The notes under the pieces: model-generated | The model's database searches: none | What the model was told of the DNA's origin: nothing | Seen by the model: the letters and a program-made list of their open reading frames with translations, nothing else | DNA from: Opeltia flavorubescens | Taxonomy: Eukaryota > Ascomycota > Lecanoromycetes > Teloschistales > Teloschistaceae | Assembly (NCBI GenBank): GCA_000442125.1 | Contig: KE546978.1 | Span: 496,001 to 560,000 of the forward strand | DNA: 64,000 bases | Direction: 5' to 3' | Translations under genes and position numbers: made by a program | Shown here: in pieces, positions 39,471-51,829 of the stretch | Layout: each line of letters begins with the position of its first letter | Position numbering within the stretch: position 1 is the stretch's first letter

Positions 39471-42400
39471 AATATAAGACTATTATTAGGCGGTGGCAGT
39501 ACTATTAATTGATTTATTATTAATAGAAAAAGCTTATAAAATCTATTATAAAAAGAACTTTAATATTATAAATTTATATTAAAAATTTTATTTATAATAG
39601 AACTAGATAAATATTTAATATAATAGTTTTATTAAATTTCTAAATATTAATAATAATATAGCCTTTAAAACTTTAATTAGTTTTTTTTTATATTATAAAA
39701 TAAAGAAACGAAAATAAAATAGCTATAATAGTTTATATTATCTAACTTTACTCGTAAAATTTATTAAAAGCTTTATTAATAACTTTTTTATTATAAATAT
39801 TAACGGGGTATATATAAATTTACCCGGGTTTATAGATTTACTTCTAGTTTTCTACTAGTAGAATATTTATATATTCTAGCTCTAATATATTAATTATAGT
39901 ACCGGTATTTTATTATAAACGCGGGTAATATTTAATCGGGGTAGTTAAAGCGGTTTATTTAGTTTATATTCTAAAAATTATAAATTTTATAAAATATACT
40001 TTTTCCGTTTAGTAGTTAGTATTAATAGATAGTATAATAACGGTATTTAAAACTATAATAGTTATTATAACAGCTATTATATAGCGCTAAAAGTTTTTTA
40101 AAAACTATTTAAACTTTTATTTTAGCGTTTTAATAACTAGTTTATAACTTTTTAAACTAATTTAATAGTATTTATAAGCTTGATATTTTTAAATAGTACC
40201 TAGTTAAATTTTTATAGCTAGTTAAATAAAAAAAAATTATTTTAAATATAAATTTATTTAAATATAGAGTCTATTATATATATATAGTTTATAAAACCAT
40301 CTAATATTTTTAGTTTATATATAAAGTTATAATTTTCTAAAAGGTTTAATAAATTTTAGTATAGGTTTTTAACTTTACCGATTTTATTAATATATAGCGG
40401 TATTATAATATATTAAATATTATAGATTATAATATTTATTTTAAGACTTTTAATATTAATAGCGATTAGTACTATAATATTATAATAGGAACTAATAATT
40501 ATTTTATTAATAGATAAATATATATTAATATTTTTAAGCTTTATAATATCGATATTAATAAGTATATTAATATTTAAATTATTTATTAGATAAAACTCGT
40601 ATATAATAATAATAAACTTTATAGCCTTTTTATTAAATAAAAAGATTCTAATAATTATAAATTTAGTAATATTATATTATTTTTTACTAATACCTTTAAT
40701 ATTTATAAGAACTGGTATTTTTTAAATTATAGTATATAATAGCTATTTTAATAAAAGTTTTCGGTTAATTAAGCTTATTAGATAATCTATATTCTAATAG
40801 AAGCTATAATTTTTTATATTATATTATAGGCGAATATCTACAATTATATAATAGTACTTTTAAAAAGTAAAAACTACTATTAATATATCTTTTACAGTTA
40901 AACGAATAAATTAAAATATTTATAACGGTAGATATTTAATAATTTCTAGTTTAAAAACCTCTAGCGTATTTTTAAATAATTTAATTAATTTTAAAAAAGT
41001 CTATATTAATACTTTTAGAATATTTAGTTTAATAGTTAGTTTAATTATAATAGTTATAACTAGAAATAGTTTTTTACTATAACTAAAATATAGATAATAA
41101 TATAGGGCGTTATTTAATTTATAAATCTTATTATATTTATTATATTAGTATATTCTTATTAGTTTGGAATTAAATAATATATATTTCATTATAATAAAAT
41201 AAAATTCTATTTTATTTTTATACTAATTAGGATTTTCTATAATAGTATATAAAGTTTTATTAGGTTTTTTATCTACTATATATTTAGTTTTAATAAAGTC
41301 TAGTAATTAGTAAAAGATATTCTTATAATTTTAGTATTATTTTATTCTATTATTAAAAACCTGCTAGTTAAAAGCTTCCTATTAAAAGTAGGCTCGTTAA
41401 TTATTCGACTAGCGGCTTTTATAAAGATTTCGGTTATTATTATATTATTAATAGCTATAGCTTTATTAATTTCTAGTTTAATTTTATTATAGTAGAATAT
41501 TAACTTTAAATAGAAACTATTAATAATTATTTCAAATAGTATATTGATTATATTATATATTAAACTCGCTCTTAATTAATAGAATTTATAGGACTATAAG
41601 AAAATTCCAGTATTAGTAATTAGTAGGGAATATATTCAGTTAATTTTTTACGTATAGTTTAAATATATAGATAAATATTCTAATATATAAAAAGGTTTAT
41701 TTTATAGTAGCTAGTATACTATTACTCCTTTATATTATTTATTTTTATTTTTTTATAAAAAATTTAGTTTTAGTATTTTACGGTTTTTATTATAATTATA
41801 GATATTAAATTAATTATTCTTTTTATTTTATAAAAATTTATAAAAGGTTTTAATAGTAATTACTACGGTTTTATTTAAAATTAATATTTATAATTAAACG
41901 TTAAAGTATTGAATACTAATTATTATTTAGATATTTTTAATAAACGTTATCTTTATATTTTTTATTTTAATAATAATATTTTTAAAATATTTTAAAGGGT
42001 TTTTTTAGGCCTATATATTATTAAAAGTATAGCGTATTTATTTTAGCTGCGCTAGCGTAGTAGATAATAGCTCGCCGAAGCGAATTTTAATAAATATATA
42101 CTATAATTTAATATCTGCGCCTAATTATATAGATTTATAGGTAGCTTTTTTAATTATATTAGTATATTATATAACTACTTCGCTCTATAATTAAAAATCT
42201 AGATTATAATATACTAATAATACGTTTATTATTTTATATTTTATATTTACTCGCTATATAAAAGCGTATATATTATAATAAATATTATATAATTTTAGGG
42301 ATTCTATAAGCTTTTTATCGCTATCTAGTTAGAATAAACCAATATTATAAGCCCTTTATTACAATTTAATAACCGCTGGTATAGTTACTAAATATAATAG

Positions 42401-43337
42401 TATAGTAACTAGTTTATTTTAAAAGTTTTATATAAAAATTTCTAATAGTTAAGCTAGACGGGCGTCTATAAATAGTTACCTATTTAAAAAAGCTTACTAC
42501 TATTAAAGTAGATAACTATTACCTATAGATCTACCCTACTATTATTATTATAGTAGGATTTATATTATATCTAGCGATACTATAATACTCTCTTCTAATT
42601 CCATTTAATAAAATAGGCTGAATTTAATATTAAAAATATATATTTATTATTTAAATATATTAATAAATTCGATAATATTTATAAATTTATCGAGCTATTA
42701 TAAATTTTCTAGCGAGTTTAAAAAAAAAATATAGGTTTAAACTATTTTAGATAAAATTTATTACTAGTTTTTAAATATAAATTTAAAAACCTTCGTTTTT
42801 AAAAATTATAATAGCGTTATTCTAAAAATCGTTTATTATTTTAATAAAAATATATAAATATTCGCTTTAAGCGGTAAAATCAATAATAATAGAAACTATA
42901 TTAATTTAAATTATAGAGCTACCAGAAGATTTTTATATTAAAAAACAATATAGATTTAAAATTTTTTTATAAATATAGTTAGTATAGATTTTAAAGATTA
43001 TTATATATATTTATTTCTATTTTAAAAATTATTTAATATATTTTTAGAATATTTTAATTTAGAAAGTAATTATAATAAAAGCTGGTATAATAATAAGATT
43101 AGTTAGGTCCTTTAAATTATTATAGAAAATATCTAGAATTTTATTAAAAGAATTAAAAACTAGAATATATTATAATTAACTCTATTAACTAAATATTAGT
43201 ATAAAAGCGGTAGTTTAGTAGATAAAAAAGCGTTAGATTTACTTAAAGAATCTAATATTATATAATAACTAATAATATATATATACGGAAGTTAATAGTA
43301 TTATATTTTATATAAATTACCTTTAATTACGACTATT
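39471..43337 (-). pseudogene. 5' part of element 2 (gag and pol N-terminus), not resolved
   Basis: Lies between the 5' LTR (43338-43542) and the RT block, so on the minus strand it should hold gag, protease and the start of RT. I could not align specific residues by eye. A less mutated patch is at 39480-39500 (AGGCGGTGGCAG), and a few CG-rich patches occur at about 42050-42080 and 42440-42480. Confidence 0.45.
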
Positions 43338-43542
43338 TGTTATATAGTAGGTATAAGGTAACAGTATTATATTAAAGGTAAAGAACGATTTATTTATAGA
43401 ATCTGTAATTAAATAAATATAGGCGCTAAAAGGCGCTAAACTTAACTAGGTAAATATATTTAAAAGGGCTCCTTCGAGCTATAATAGCTATTTAGCCCTA
43501 TCTACTCTATTAACCTTCTGCCTATACGGTAAAGCCGCAATA
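43338..43542 (-). repeat. 5' LTR of Gypsy element 2
   Basis: Starts TGTTATATAGTAGG and ends GCCGCAATA on the + strand. It retains a few CA and TG (GGTAACAGTATT, GCCGCAATA) that are TA in the left LTR. Followed by TATAA, the candidate target duplication. Confidence 0.9.
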
Positions 43543-43547
43543 TATAA

Positions 43548-44055
43548 TAGCGGTATATATTAGAATTTTTTTTTTATCTTTTTTTTTTCTTTTATTATAT
43601 TTTTTCTATTTTTTTATAAATTTAAAATAAATAAAAATATTTATTTTATATTTTTTAGCTCTATAGATTTAATATTTTATTTTAGGCGCTATTTTTTTTT
43701 ATTTTTTCGAGTAATTAATTAGATTTTAATTACTATTTTTACTATAATCTAAATTTTTTTTTTATATAAATTTTTCCTTTAACTATTTTATTTAAAAAAT
43801 TAAATATTTTTATTAAATATTTTCTATCTTAATTTAAATATAAAATGTATTTTTTATAACTATTATTTTTATATAATATATTATATTAAAAGGGTTTACT
43901 AGATTTTCAATTTTTTAGAATTTTATAACGCTTTATTATTAATTTATTTATCTATTTTAATTTATAGGCTAAAAACTTTTATAAATTTCTTTATTAAATA
44001 ATTTTATTATTATATTACTATTAAAAATATTTATTAAATATAAATATTAATTATA
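43548..44055. other. AT-rich spacer between element 2 and the hAT-like element
   Basis: About 500 bp of RIP-degraded DNA with T-rich runs (43565-43595). No gene or repeat recognised. Probably the substrate into which both neighbours inserted. Confidence 0.5.
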
Positions 44056-44063
44056 ATTCTAGC
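44056..44063. repeat. 8-bp target-site duplication, left (ATTCTAGC)
   Basis: ATTCTAGC immediately precedes the left terminal inverted repeat, and the identical octamer follows the right one at 58379-58386. Eight bp is the duplication length made by hAT transposases. Confidence 0.88.
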
Positions 44064-44282
44064 TAGACTGGTTAGATCGGGTCGGGTCGGGTCGGGTCGA
44101 ACCCGGGTTTTTAGCTTAGCAGTCGGTTTTAAATCGGGTTATTAGCGAGTTAGGTCGAATCTAGATTAGGTTACTAGCGAGTTAGGTCGGTTCTAAATCC
44201 TAATTCTTAGACTAAAAGTCGGGTTAGGTAATAAAATTTAAACTAATAATTTAACCTAATAATCTAACCTAACCCGACTTTT
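44064..44282. repeat. Left terminus of the hAT-like element: TIR, GGGTC repeats, hairpin
   Basis: TIR at 44064-44080, merging with about five GGGTC units (44076-44099). Then two copies of TAGCGAGTTAGGTCG 32 bp apart (44143, 44175), and a perfect 16-bp inverted repeat, AAAAGTCGGGTTAGGT at 44214-44229 and its complement at 44267-44282, enclosing a 37-nt loop. Such subterminal repeats are typical transposase-binding regions (inference). Confidence 0.8.
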
Positions 44283-46300
44283 TTATAGGTTATATTAATA
44301 AAAGTTTAAGCTTTAAAATTTAAATAAATCTTTTACTCTATTATTATTTTTAAATTATATTATTTTTAATTTTAATTTAATTATATCTACTAATAAATAA
44401 AGCTTTTATAGAAGAAGTTAAATAGTTTAAACTTTAGATAAATTTTATTACTAATATTAAAAAGAAATATATTTATTTCCTTTTTTTATAATTATAATAA
44501 ATATATAATATTATTAAATAATAATAAACTTTAAATATCTAAGCTCTCTATTTAATTTAAATATATATTATATTTAATTAATAATAATATTAAGCTAATT
44601 TATAAAATTAAAGATAAATTATATATTTTTATTTTTAATAATTACGCGTTTTATATATATTATAATAAATTAGATATCTATTATATATTAGAATTATAGT
44701 ATTAATAATATATAAAAGTAATATATTTACTTTTAAAAAATATTATTATATAAACTTCCGTAGCTTTATATAATATATTTAATATATTTAATTAAATATA
44801 ATTAATTATAAAATTTTTATAGTTATTAACCTTATAACTTTATATATTAAAAAGTAATTTTTATATTAAATAATTAAACGGTACTTTTAAAAGTAATAAT
44901 TTAATAGTTTTTTAATATTAATAAATTTTTTATAAAACGACGGTATCTGGTTGAAAATAATATTATTATAAATATTAATTTATTTCGTTATATAAATAAA
45001 ATATTATTATTCTATATTATTTTATTAATTTCTTTTTAACTAACTTCTCCGCTATAATAGATTCCTTTTTTATAACCGATTTTTATACTATAAGTAACTA
45101 CTCTTTTATTATATTTTTTATTCTATATATCCCTTTCCTTTTAAATATCTATAATTTAAAATAGTTTAAAGCGGTTTTTTTTTTTAATATATTAATTTTA
45201 TTAATTAAAAATATTTTTATTATTAAATAAACCTATATTTAATAAATTTTTACGGTTTAAAACCTGATTATTATTATATAATATATAGTTTAAAATATTT
45301 TTAAAAATATAATTACCTTTATATAAATATAAAAAGGATAAATTTTTATTATTTAATAAGTAATTATTTTTTTATAAATTTAGATAGACTAGTAAATTAT
45401 TATTTTTAGTTATATATATTTTATTATTTAAATCTATTTAAAGTTAATAAATAATAATATTTTAAATATATTACTATAATATATTACTAGTATATTTTTT
45501 TTATATTTTAATATCTAATAATTATATAAACGCGTTTTCTATTATTACTAATAAAAATACGCGGTAATTTAATTAGTAAATAAAGTAAAGGAGTAATTAG
45601 TAAAAATAAATATAATAAATATAGAACGTATAAATACTCTAATTAATTAAAAGTATGTTAAAGCTATTAAATAATATAATTCTATAATATATAAAATAAA
45701 AAAAGTATTAGAATTAATTAATTAATTAAAGTAGAATTTTATAACTAAACTTTAACTTTTAAAAAATAATTTTAAATTATATTTAAAGTTTTTATTTTAA
45801 TATTAAATTATATATATTATTATATATAAAATTTTACTTTATTATACTTAACTATTTTCTATTATATATTATTATATCTCGCTCTATTAATTTATTATTA
45901 ATATATAATATATAGCGATTTAATAATATACTATTAAAAGAAAAGAAATCGTATATATAAATAAATATAAACTTTTAAACCTAATTTAAAGTCGTATAAA
46001 AGTTTAAAAAAACTATTACTTATTAAATAGCCGATAAAAAAAAAGAAAATATTTAAATAGAATCGCCGGGTTTAAAAAAATAATTTTTAGATTATAAATA
46101 ACTTATATAATAATATATTAAAATAATATAATTTATATTTTTATTAATTACTTTTAAGCGTTATATTATAAAATAAAATAGCGTAAGTTATAAAATTAAA
46201 AAAAAATAGTTCGAGTAAAAAAAATAGTATTATTAATTAAAAAGAGGTTTATTATAATAATACTAATTTTACTAATAATATAATCTAATAATATAATAAA
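44283..46300. other. Interior of the hAT-like element, no gene recognised
   Basis: About 2 kb of RIP-degraded, A/T-rich DNA. No domain, repeat pair or RNA gene was found by reading either strand. Confidence 0.5.
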
Positions 46301-46329
46301 TATAGCCGCTAATTTTAAATAATATAAAA

Positions 46330-46740
46330 TATTTAAAATAGTAGAAGACGCGTTAGTAATAGTATTAAAATATATAACGCCGACGGTCTAGTATATTATA
46401 TAGCGCGTTATCTATAAGACGGGGCTTAATAAATTAAAGCTTACTAGTATTTAAAATTCGAAAAAAAAATAAAATAAATTTATAAAAAAGTTTAGAACCG
46501 CTATAAATATAAAAGGTAAAAAAATTCTTTTATTATATACTAGCGATAATAACGGAATAATTAAAAAAGTCGACAAGGAAATAAAAAAAATTATTAGAAG
46601 GTATACTATATAAGGAGATGCGGAGCCTTTAAAAAGCGATTTATATAGCGAAGATAATAGTAAGTAAAATAGCTTAAAAATTTAGAATATATTACTTTTA
46701 AATATTATTCTAGTATTTTTATTATTTAGTTTTTAGCTTT
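46330..46740 (+). pseudogene. Degraded reading frame of unknown function
   Basis: A stretch with unusually high G content for the region. The frame at 46516-46683 reads GKKILLLYTSDNNGIIKKVD, then KEIKKIIRRY, a TAA, GDAEPLKSDLYSEDNS. The acidic and charged composition looks like real protein rather than noise. I do not recognise a family. In RIP-degraded DNA an open frame is weak evidence, because TGA is rare and every frame fills with TAA and TAG. It could be the C-terminal part of an element-encoded protein. Confidence 0.3.
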
Positions 46741-47830
46741 ATAAATTATTACTATTAAATAATCTAAAAGCTTTTAAAGTCTAAATAAGCTTTATAAATA
46801 TTATAGTCTTTTTTTATAAAAAGAGATTAACGGGGTTTAAAAAAAAACTCGATTTATTATAAATTTAAAGGCTTTAAATAACCTTTAGTTCTTTTTTAAT
46901 AATAAAATATAAAAGTAAAATAAAGCGATTAAATTTCTTTAACTATAAAAAACGCGCGATTTAAATTTTCTTTTTTATCTAAATTAAGAACCCGTCTAGT
47001 ATTACTTATCCGATATCTTATTAAAATTAAAATCTACTTATTTAAATAATATATTAAAATTTATTATAATTTTAAAAATAAATTTTATATTTTTCCTTTA
47101 AATAATTATCTATTTTTTATAAATTACTACTAGTTAAATATCTAAAAAAACTTTAATATCTTAACTTTAATAATATATAGAAATAATATATTTATTATAG
47201 AATAAATTATATATATATACTTTAGCGGCCTTTTATAATATAATTAATATTATAGATTAAATCCGTTTACTTTTATTTAAATAATCCGCTATTAGTTTTT
47301 ATATTAATTACGTAAACGGAATTTTAAAAATAATAAAATCAGTCGATTTCTAATAGCGAATAATTTTATAAAATACCGTTTTCTCTAGTTTAATTAAACG
47401 CTTTATTTAAATACTATTAAATATATTATACTCGAATATATTACCTAGATATATTACTTTAATAACCTTATTTATATTATAACTACCTAGTATACTATTT
47501 CCTCTATATATAGCTTTTTTAATAGCTATTTTAACGGATTAATATTAAAATTATTAATAATATACTAATAAAGTATATTATCTTTAGTAGTTAGTACTAT
47601 ATTCTATATATATTAAATTATAAAAATAATAAGCGTTAAAGTAATCGTCGAAAATAGAACGATTTTATAAATAATAACTTATTTAAGGTTTTATAAATAG
47701 CCTAACCTATATTAAATTAGTTTATAGCGGAGTTATTTTTTATTTTATAAATAGTATCGATCTACTTTAAATATTTATTACTTAGGCGCTAGTATAATTT
47801 TATTATAATTACTAGTTATTATATTAGAAA
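46741..47830. other. RIP-degraded interior of the hAT-like element, nothing recognised
   Basis: Moderately AT-rich sequence with many CG and CT but almost no CA. Nothing could be assigned on either strand. Confidence 0.45.
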
Positions 47831-48660
47831 CGAGTGAGCTATAGTTAAAAAACGAGCTATAGTTAAAAAAGTTAATTAAATATATAAGAGAATAGTATAA
47901 AGTTAGGTATAATATCTATAAAAGATTTTTACTTAACGCTTAAATACGATATAATACCGTAGCGTAATTATATAGTATTAACTAGTAGAAATTATTAGTA
48001 AACCCGGAGGCGTTAGAAGAGGATAAACGATAAAAAGTAAATAAAAATTATAAATACCAAGGACTTTATAATAATATATCTAGATAATATAGACTTTTTA
48101 TATATTTATAATTTTTTAATTATATACCTTAAGTTAACTTTACGGATAAAAGTAAGCACGGAATATAAAAGTCGATAGTAGATATTCGACCTTATAAATA
48201 TAAGTTCTATAGCTCTACTATAGTAAATACTATATATATTAATTATTTTTATATAGATTAAATAGTTAATTATAGATTTAATTACCTAATAAATTCTATA
48301 ATATATAAAAAGTAACGACTTAATACTCGGTTCGGACGAAATTTACTATTAATAAAAAAATAAAATAAAAGAATTATATTATAGCGGGGATAATATTAAA
48401 ATAGTTATCTTAAACCACTTTACTATTATTTATAATAAGAGGTTAGTTATAATTAATAATAAAATAAATAAAATATACTTTTATATAAAAGATAATTATT
48501 TAAATATATAATTTACTATAAAAATTCTTTATATTAAAAGCTTCGAAAGTAGTAATAAATAGAATATACTACTAGATAATATTACTATAGTTTTATTATC
48601 TTTTTATATTATCTATAAAAACTATTTATATTTATTAAAAGGATTTTAATTTTTACTTTT
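47830..48660 (+). pseudogene. Degraded reading frame of unknown function
   Basis: The first readable block at about 47995-48030 gives NPEALEEDKR followed by a probable Trp stop, then KVNKNYKYQG. After an apparent frame change, about 48290-48510 reads KSNDLILGSDEIYY, KELYYSGDNIKIVILNHFTI and INNKINKIYFYIKD, with TAA/TAG at plausible Gln or Trp positions. The blocks are too structured to be random AT sequence, but I recognise no family. It lies about 500 bp upstream of the CenH3-like domain on the same strand, so it could belong to the same transposon gene or to a neighbour. Confidence 0.35.
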
Positions 48661-49157
48661 TTATTATATATTTACGGTTTTTAATCTATAAAGGCTTTAT
48701 AAATAATAAAATTATAATATATAATTAAAAAATTTTAGATAGTAAATTTAATATCTTTAGAGTTATTATATATAAAATTTATTATATAAATAAAGTTTTA
48801 AATAATTACGGTTTTAATATATAAAGTTAAAATATTATAATTATTTATTATTTTTTAACTTCAATACTACTCCTATTAATTTTTTATTATATTATTTTTA
48901 TATAGAGTATTTATTATTAAAAAGTATACTATATAATATATAATATATTATTATTTAAATTATAATACTAATTAAAGATAATATATTAAAATTATATATT
49001 TTAATAAACGGAGCGTTTATAGATTTTAATACTTTAAAAGTACTCTAGCTATAAAAAAAAATCTTTTTCTAGCGCGAAATTTAGTTAAAATAATATTATT
49101 AAAATAAGTATAATAATTAATTAAGTTTATTATATTAAACTAATATTTTATTAATTT

Positions 49158-49450
49158 AAATATCGCTTTTATTTTAAATTAAGTATAATCGCCCTTTAAA
49201 AAATCTATAAATTATAATATATAATAAAGTTTTTTATTTTTAAAATAATCTTCGTACGATTTATTAAAAAGATTATTCTAGATTATTATCCTAATATAGG
49301 GCTTTATATCTAGTTATAGGCTTTATATATATTTTAAAAAGCGATAGAGGCCTATATTATCACTTTCTTTAATAGTAAATATATTACTACTTTATATTAT
49401 TAAGACGAAGTTACTAATTACTAGTAAATATCGGGTTTACGGCTATTTAT
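49158..49450 (+). pseudogene. CenH3-like histone H3 fold domain, RIP-killed
   Basis: One frame, contiguous from 49158, aligns to histone H3 from the end of the N-terminal tail through the core fold. Tail end: KYRFYFKLSIIAL, for the H3 'PGTVAL' segment. Alpha-N: ten codons later KFFIFKIIFVRFIKKI, matching 'LLIRKLPFQRLVREI' without gaps. Alpha-2: I, stop, L, stop, ALYIF, stop, KAIEAYIITFF. The stops at 49215, 49311, 49317 and 49335 are TAA/TAG, and several sit where H3 proteins have conserved Gln. Two features point to centromeric H3 (CenH3/CENP-A) rather than canonical H3: the loop between the KKI and alpha-2 is two residues longer, and alpha-2 reads Q-x-Q-A-L rather than Q-S-S-A-L. CenH3 replaces H3 in centromeric nucleosomes. 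The region after alpha-2 (TTLYY, stop, DEVT) fits with one inserted residue. No start was found. Confidence 0.75.
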
Positions 49451-51800
49451 ATTAAGCGTATTACTATTTAAAAGAAAGATACGGAATTTATTTTTTCGCT
49501 TATATATAATCTAAATTATTTTAATAAGTAGTTATTTAAATATTAATTATTATAGGGTTAGCTAGAAGTTTAATAAAGGTTAACGAGACTAAAAATACGG
49601 CTTTTATAACTAGATAAATAATAATATATTATTTTTTTATATTACCTTTTTATATAATATATAATAGTTATATATTACGCGAATAGGTATAATATTAAAA
49701 AATCGCTTAATTAATTACTTCTAATATAATACCTTTTAAAAATATAATTTAAGGATATTTTTTTTATTTAATAGTATATATCTAGGTTTAAAATATTTTA
49801 AAAATATCGTCGACTAAATTATTTTTATTTTTATTACTAACTTCTTTTTTTAAGCTCGTTTCTAGTTATTTAATTATTTAGTTATTTAATTATATATTTT
49901 TAGTAAAAAAATAAAGTAAATAGCTCTTTATATATAATTAAACTATTATTATTCGCTTTATTATTAGTAAAACTATATAAAAGCTTAACCTAATTTTTAT
50001 AGTAATCGACTGCTTTTTTAAATCGGTTTTTAAATACTAGACTAGAAAATAATCCTATTAATAATAACTTTAATAATTAGGTTCTAAAAAAGATATAAAA
50101 TTAAAATTAGAAAAAAATATCTATTTAAATATTAAGTATACTATTTACGTTTCTATATTTATTATAATTACCTTATAGGTTCCGTACTTAAATCTCTATT
50201 ATAAAATTATAGTCTTTTTTTTTAATTTTAGCTTATAAAATATTCTTAAAGTTTAAAACTAGTAAATAATTAATAAAATTAAAATTTATATTATTAAAGT
50301 ATATTATTATAAACTATACGCTTAATTCTATTTTTATTTATAATAATATTAGAAGTTTAAATTATATTTATTATATTACTAAACCTTTTTTTTAATAGCT
50401 TTAAAAGCCGCGGTCTTTTTTAATTTACTATTCGCTTTTAATTATATAATAGAATTATCGTTTAAAATAGTAAATAGGCGGTAAAATATATTAATTTATT
50501 CTTTTAACCGCTATTATTAATAGTCTTTAATCCTTTTAAAAACTATATTAACTTAAAATTTTAAAAAATAAAATTTAGTAGAGATAGAGTAAATTTATTA
50601 TAGAAGATTAGTAATATTCGATTTTACCTTAACTCTTTATAAATTAGTATACCTATAAAGCTTTAAATAAGGTTATATAATTTTTATTAGAAATAATAAC
50701 CTTAATAATATCTTTTATCTAATTTTAATAGAGTTATTAAATTAAGCTATTATTTAATTATATTAGATTTAACGTCGACGTTTATTATAAACCGTAAATT
50801 ATATAATATTTAATACTTTTAATATTAAGTTCTTTTTTATCGCTATATTATAAATATAATAGCCTAATATAAAGTAATACTTAAAGTTAAAGGAGCCGAA
50901 AATTATAAATTTATAAAAAATCCGGATTTATTAATCGAATTAATATAAATTAATAGCGATAATAATAGAATAATAAATAGCGAGTATAATAATATAATTA
51001 GATAATATAAATATAAACTATATTAATTCTTAATTAATATATATTTTTAAAAATTAGTTACGCGAGAAAATAGGCTATAAAAATTAAAGATTAATAGATA
51101 AACCCTTTATTATTTTTTTAACTATTATCCTTTTTATATATTAAAATCTTTTAAACCCGTATTAATTATTTAATAATAATTATAAAAACCCGGCTAATAA
51201 TATTTAAAAATATTAGTTAGCTAAAATTAATCTAATAATAATATAAATAAATAATATACTTTAAGCTTATAATATAATTCTATTCTAATATTAATATAAA
51301 ATTCGATTTAATCGATAAAGAAGAAGGTTAATAAAAATATTATACCTATTATACCTTTAATTATATAATAAATCTTTTTTTATACAGGCGTAAATAATAG
51401 AAAAATAGATAATATATTTAATAATTAGAAAATAGAAATAAAAAGAATAGTATATATTAAAAAAATTATAAAAATAAAAGTACCTAGTCCTTTAATAATT
51501 AATAAAGGATTTTTAATTATTATTAAAGATGGTTTAATAAAAAAATTATATTTATAAACGGCTATAAACGATTTAAATATTATATTAATAGTATTTTAAA
51601 GTTAAAAATTTTAAAAAAGCGATAAATAATAGTAGGTATTAAAATATATTTATAATAACTAGAAATATTAATATTAGATTATACTATTTAATTATATAGT
51701 TTAAAATCGTTAATTAAATTAATTAAAAATTATATTTATTAAAATAATAAATATCGATATTTAAATTAACCCTTTAATAGATAATATATAAAAATAATAT
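49451..51800. other. RIP-degraded interior of the hAT-like element, nothing recognised
   Basis: The frame of the histone-like domain stays free of TGA for about 270 nt more, which may be a C-terminal extension, but this means little in RIP-degraded DNA. Other stretches (for example 50880-51000) read as charged sequence without a recognisable family. Confidence 0.45.
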
Positions 51801-51829
51801 ATTATTTATATCTATTATATCTATAGAAT

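Larger units (their letters stand above)
36372..43542 (-). mobile_element. Ty3/Gypsy LTR retrotransposon, minus strand, RIP-degraded, complete
   Basis: Two direct repeats of about 205 bp (36372-36577 and 43338-43542) bracket 6.76 kb whose pol reads on the minus strand: RT, connection and RNase H are clear between about 39460 and 38560. A possible TATAA target duplication flanks it. Pol belongs to a different Gypsy lineage from element 1: its RNase H has the 'YIDLDAS'-type start, and the segment corresponding to 'VRHMIEAS...YTDH' follows. Both LTRs are mutated, the left more than the right. It is inserted in the A/T-only substrate. Confidence 0.9.

Noticed and set aside
49451-49720. C-terminal extension of the histone-like protein
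   Set aside because: The frame merely lacks TGA, which is expected when TG is depleted by RIP. No recognisable domain, so the feature ends after the histone fold.
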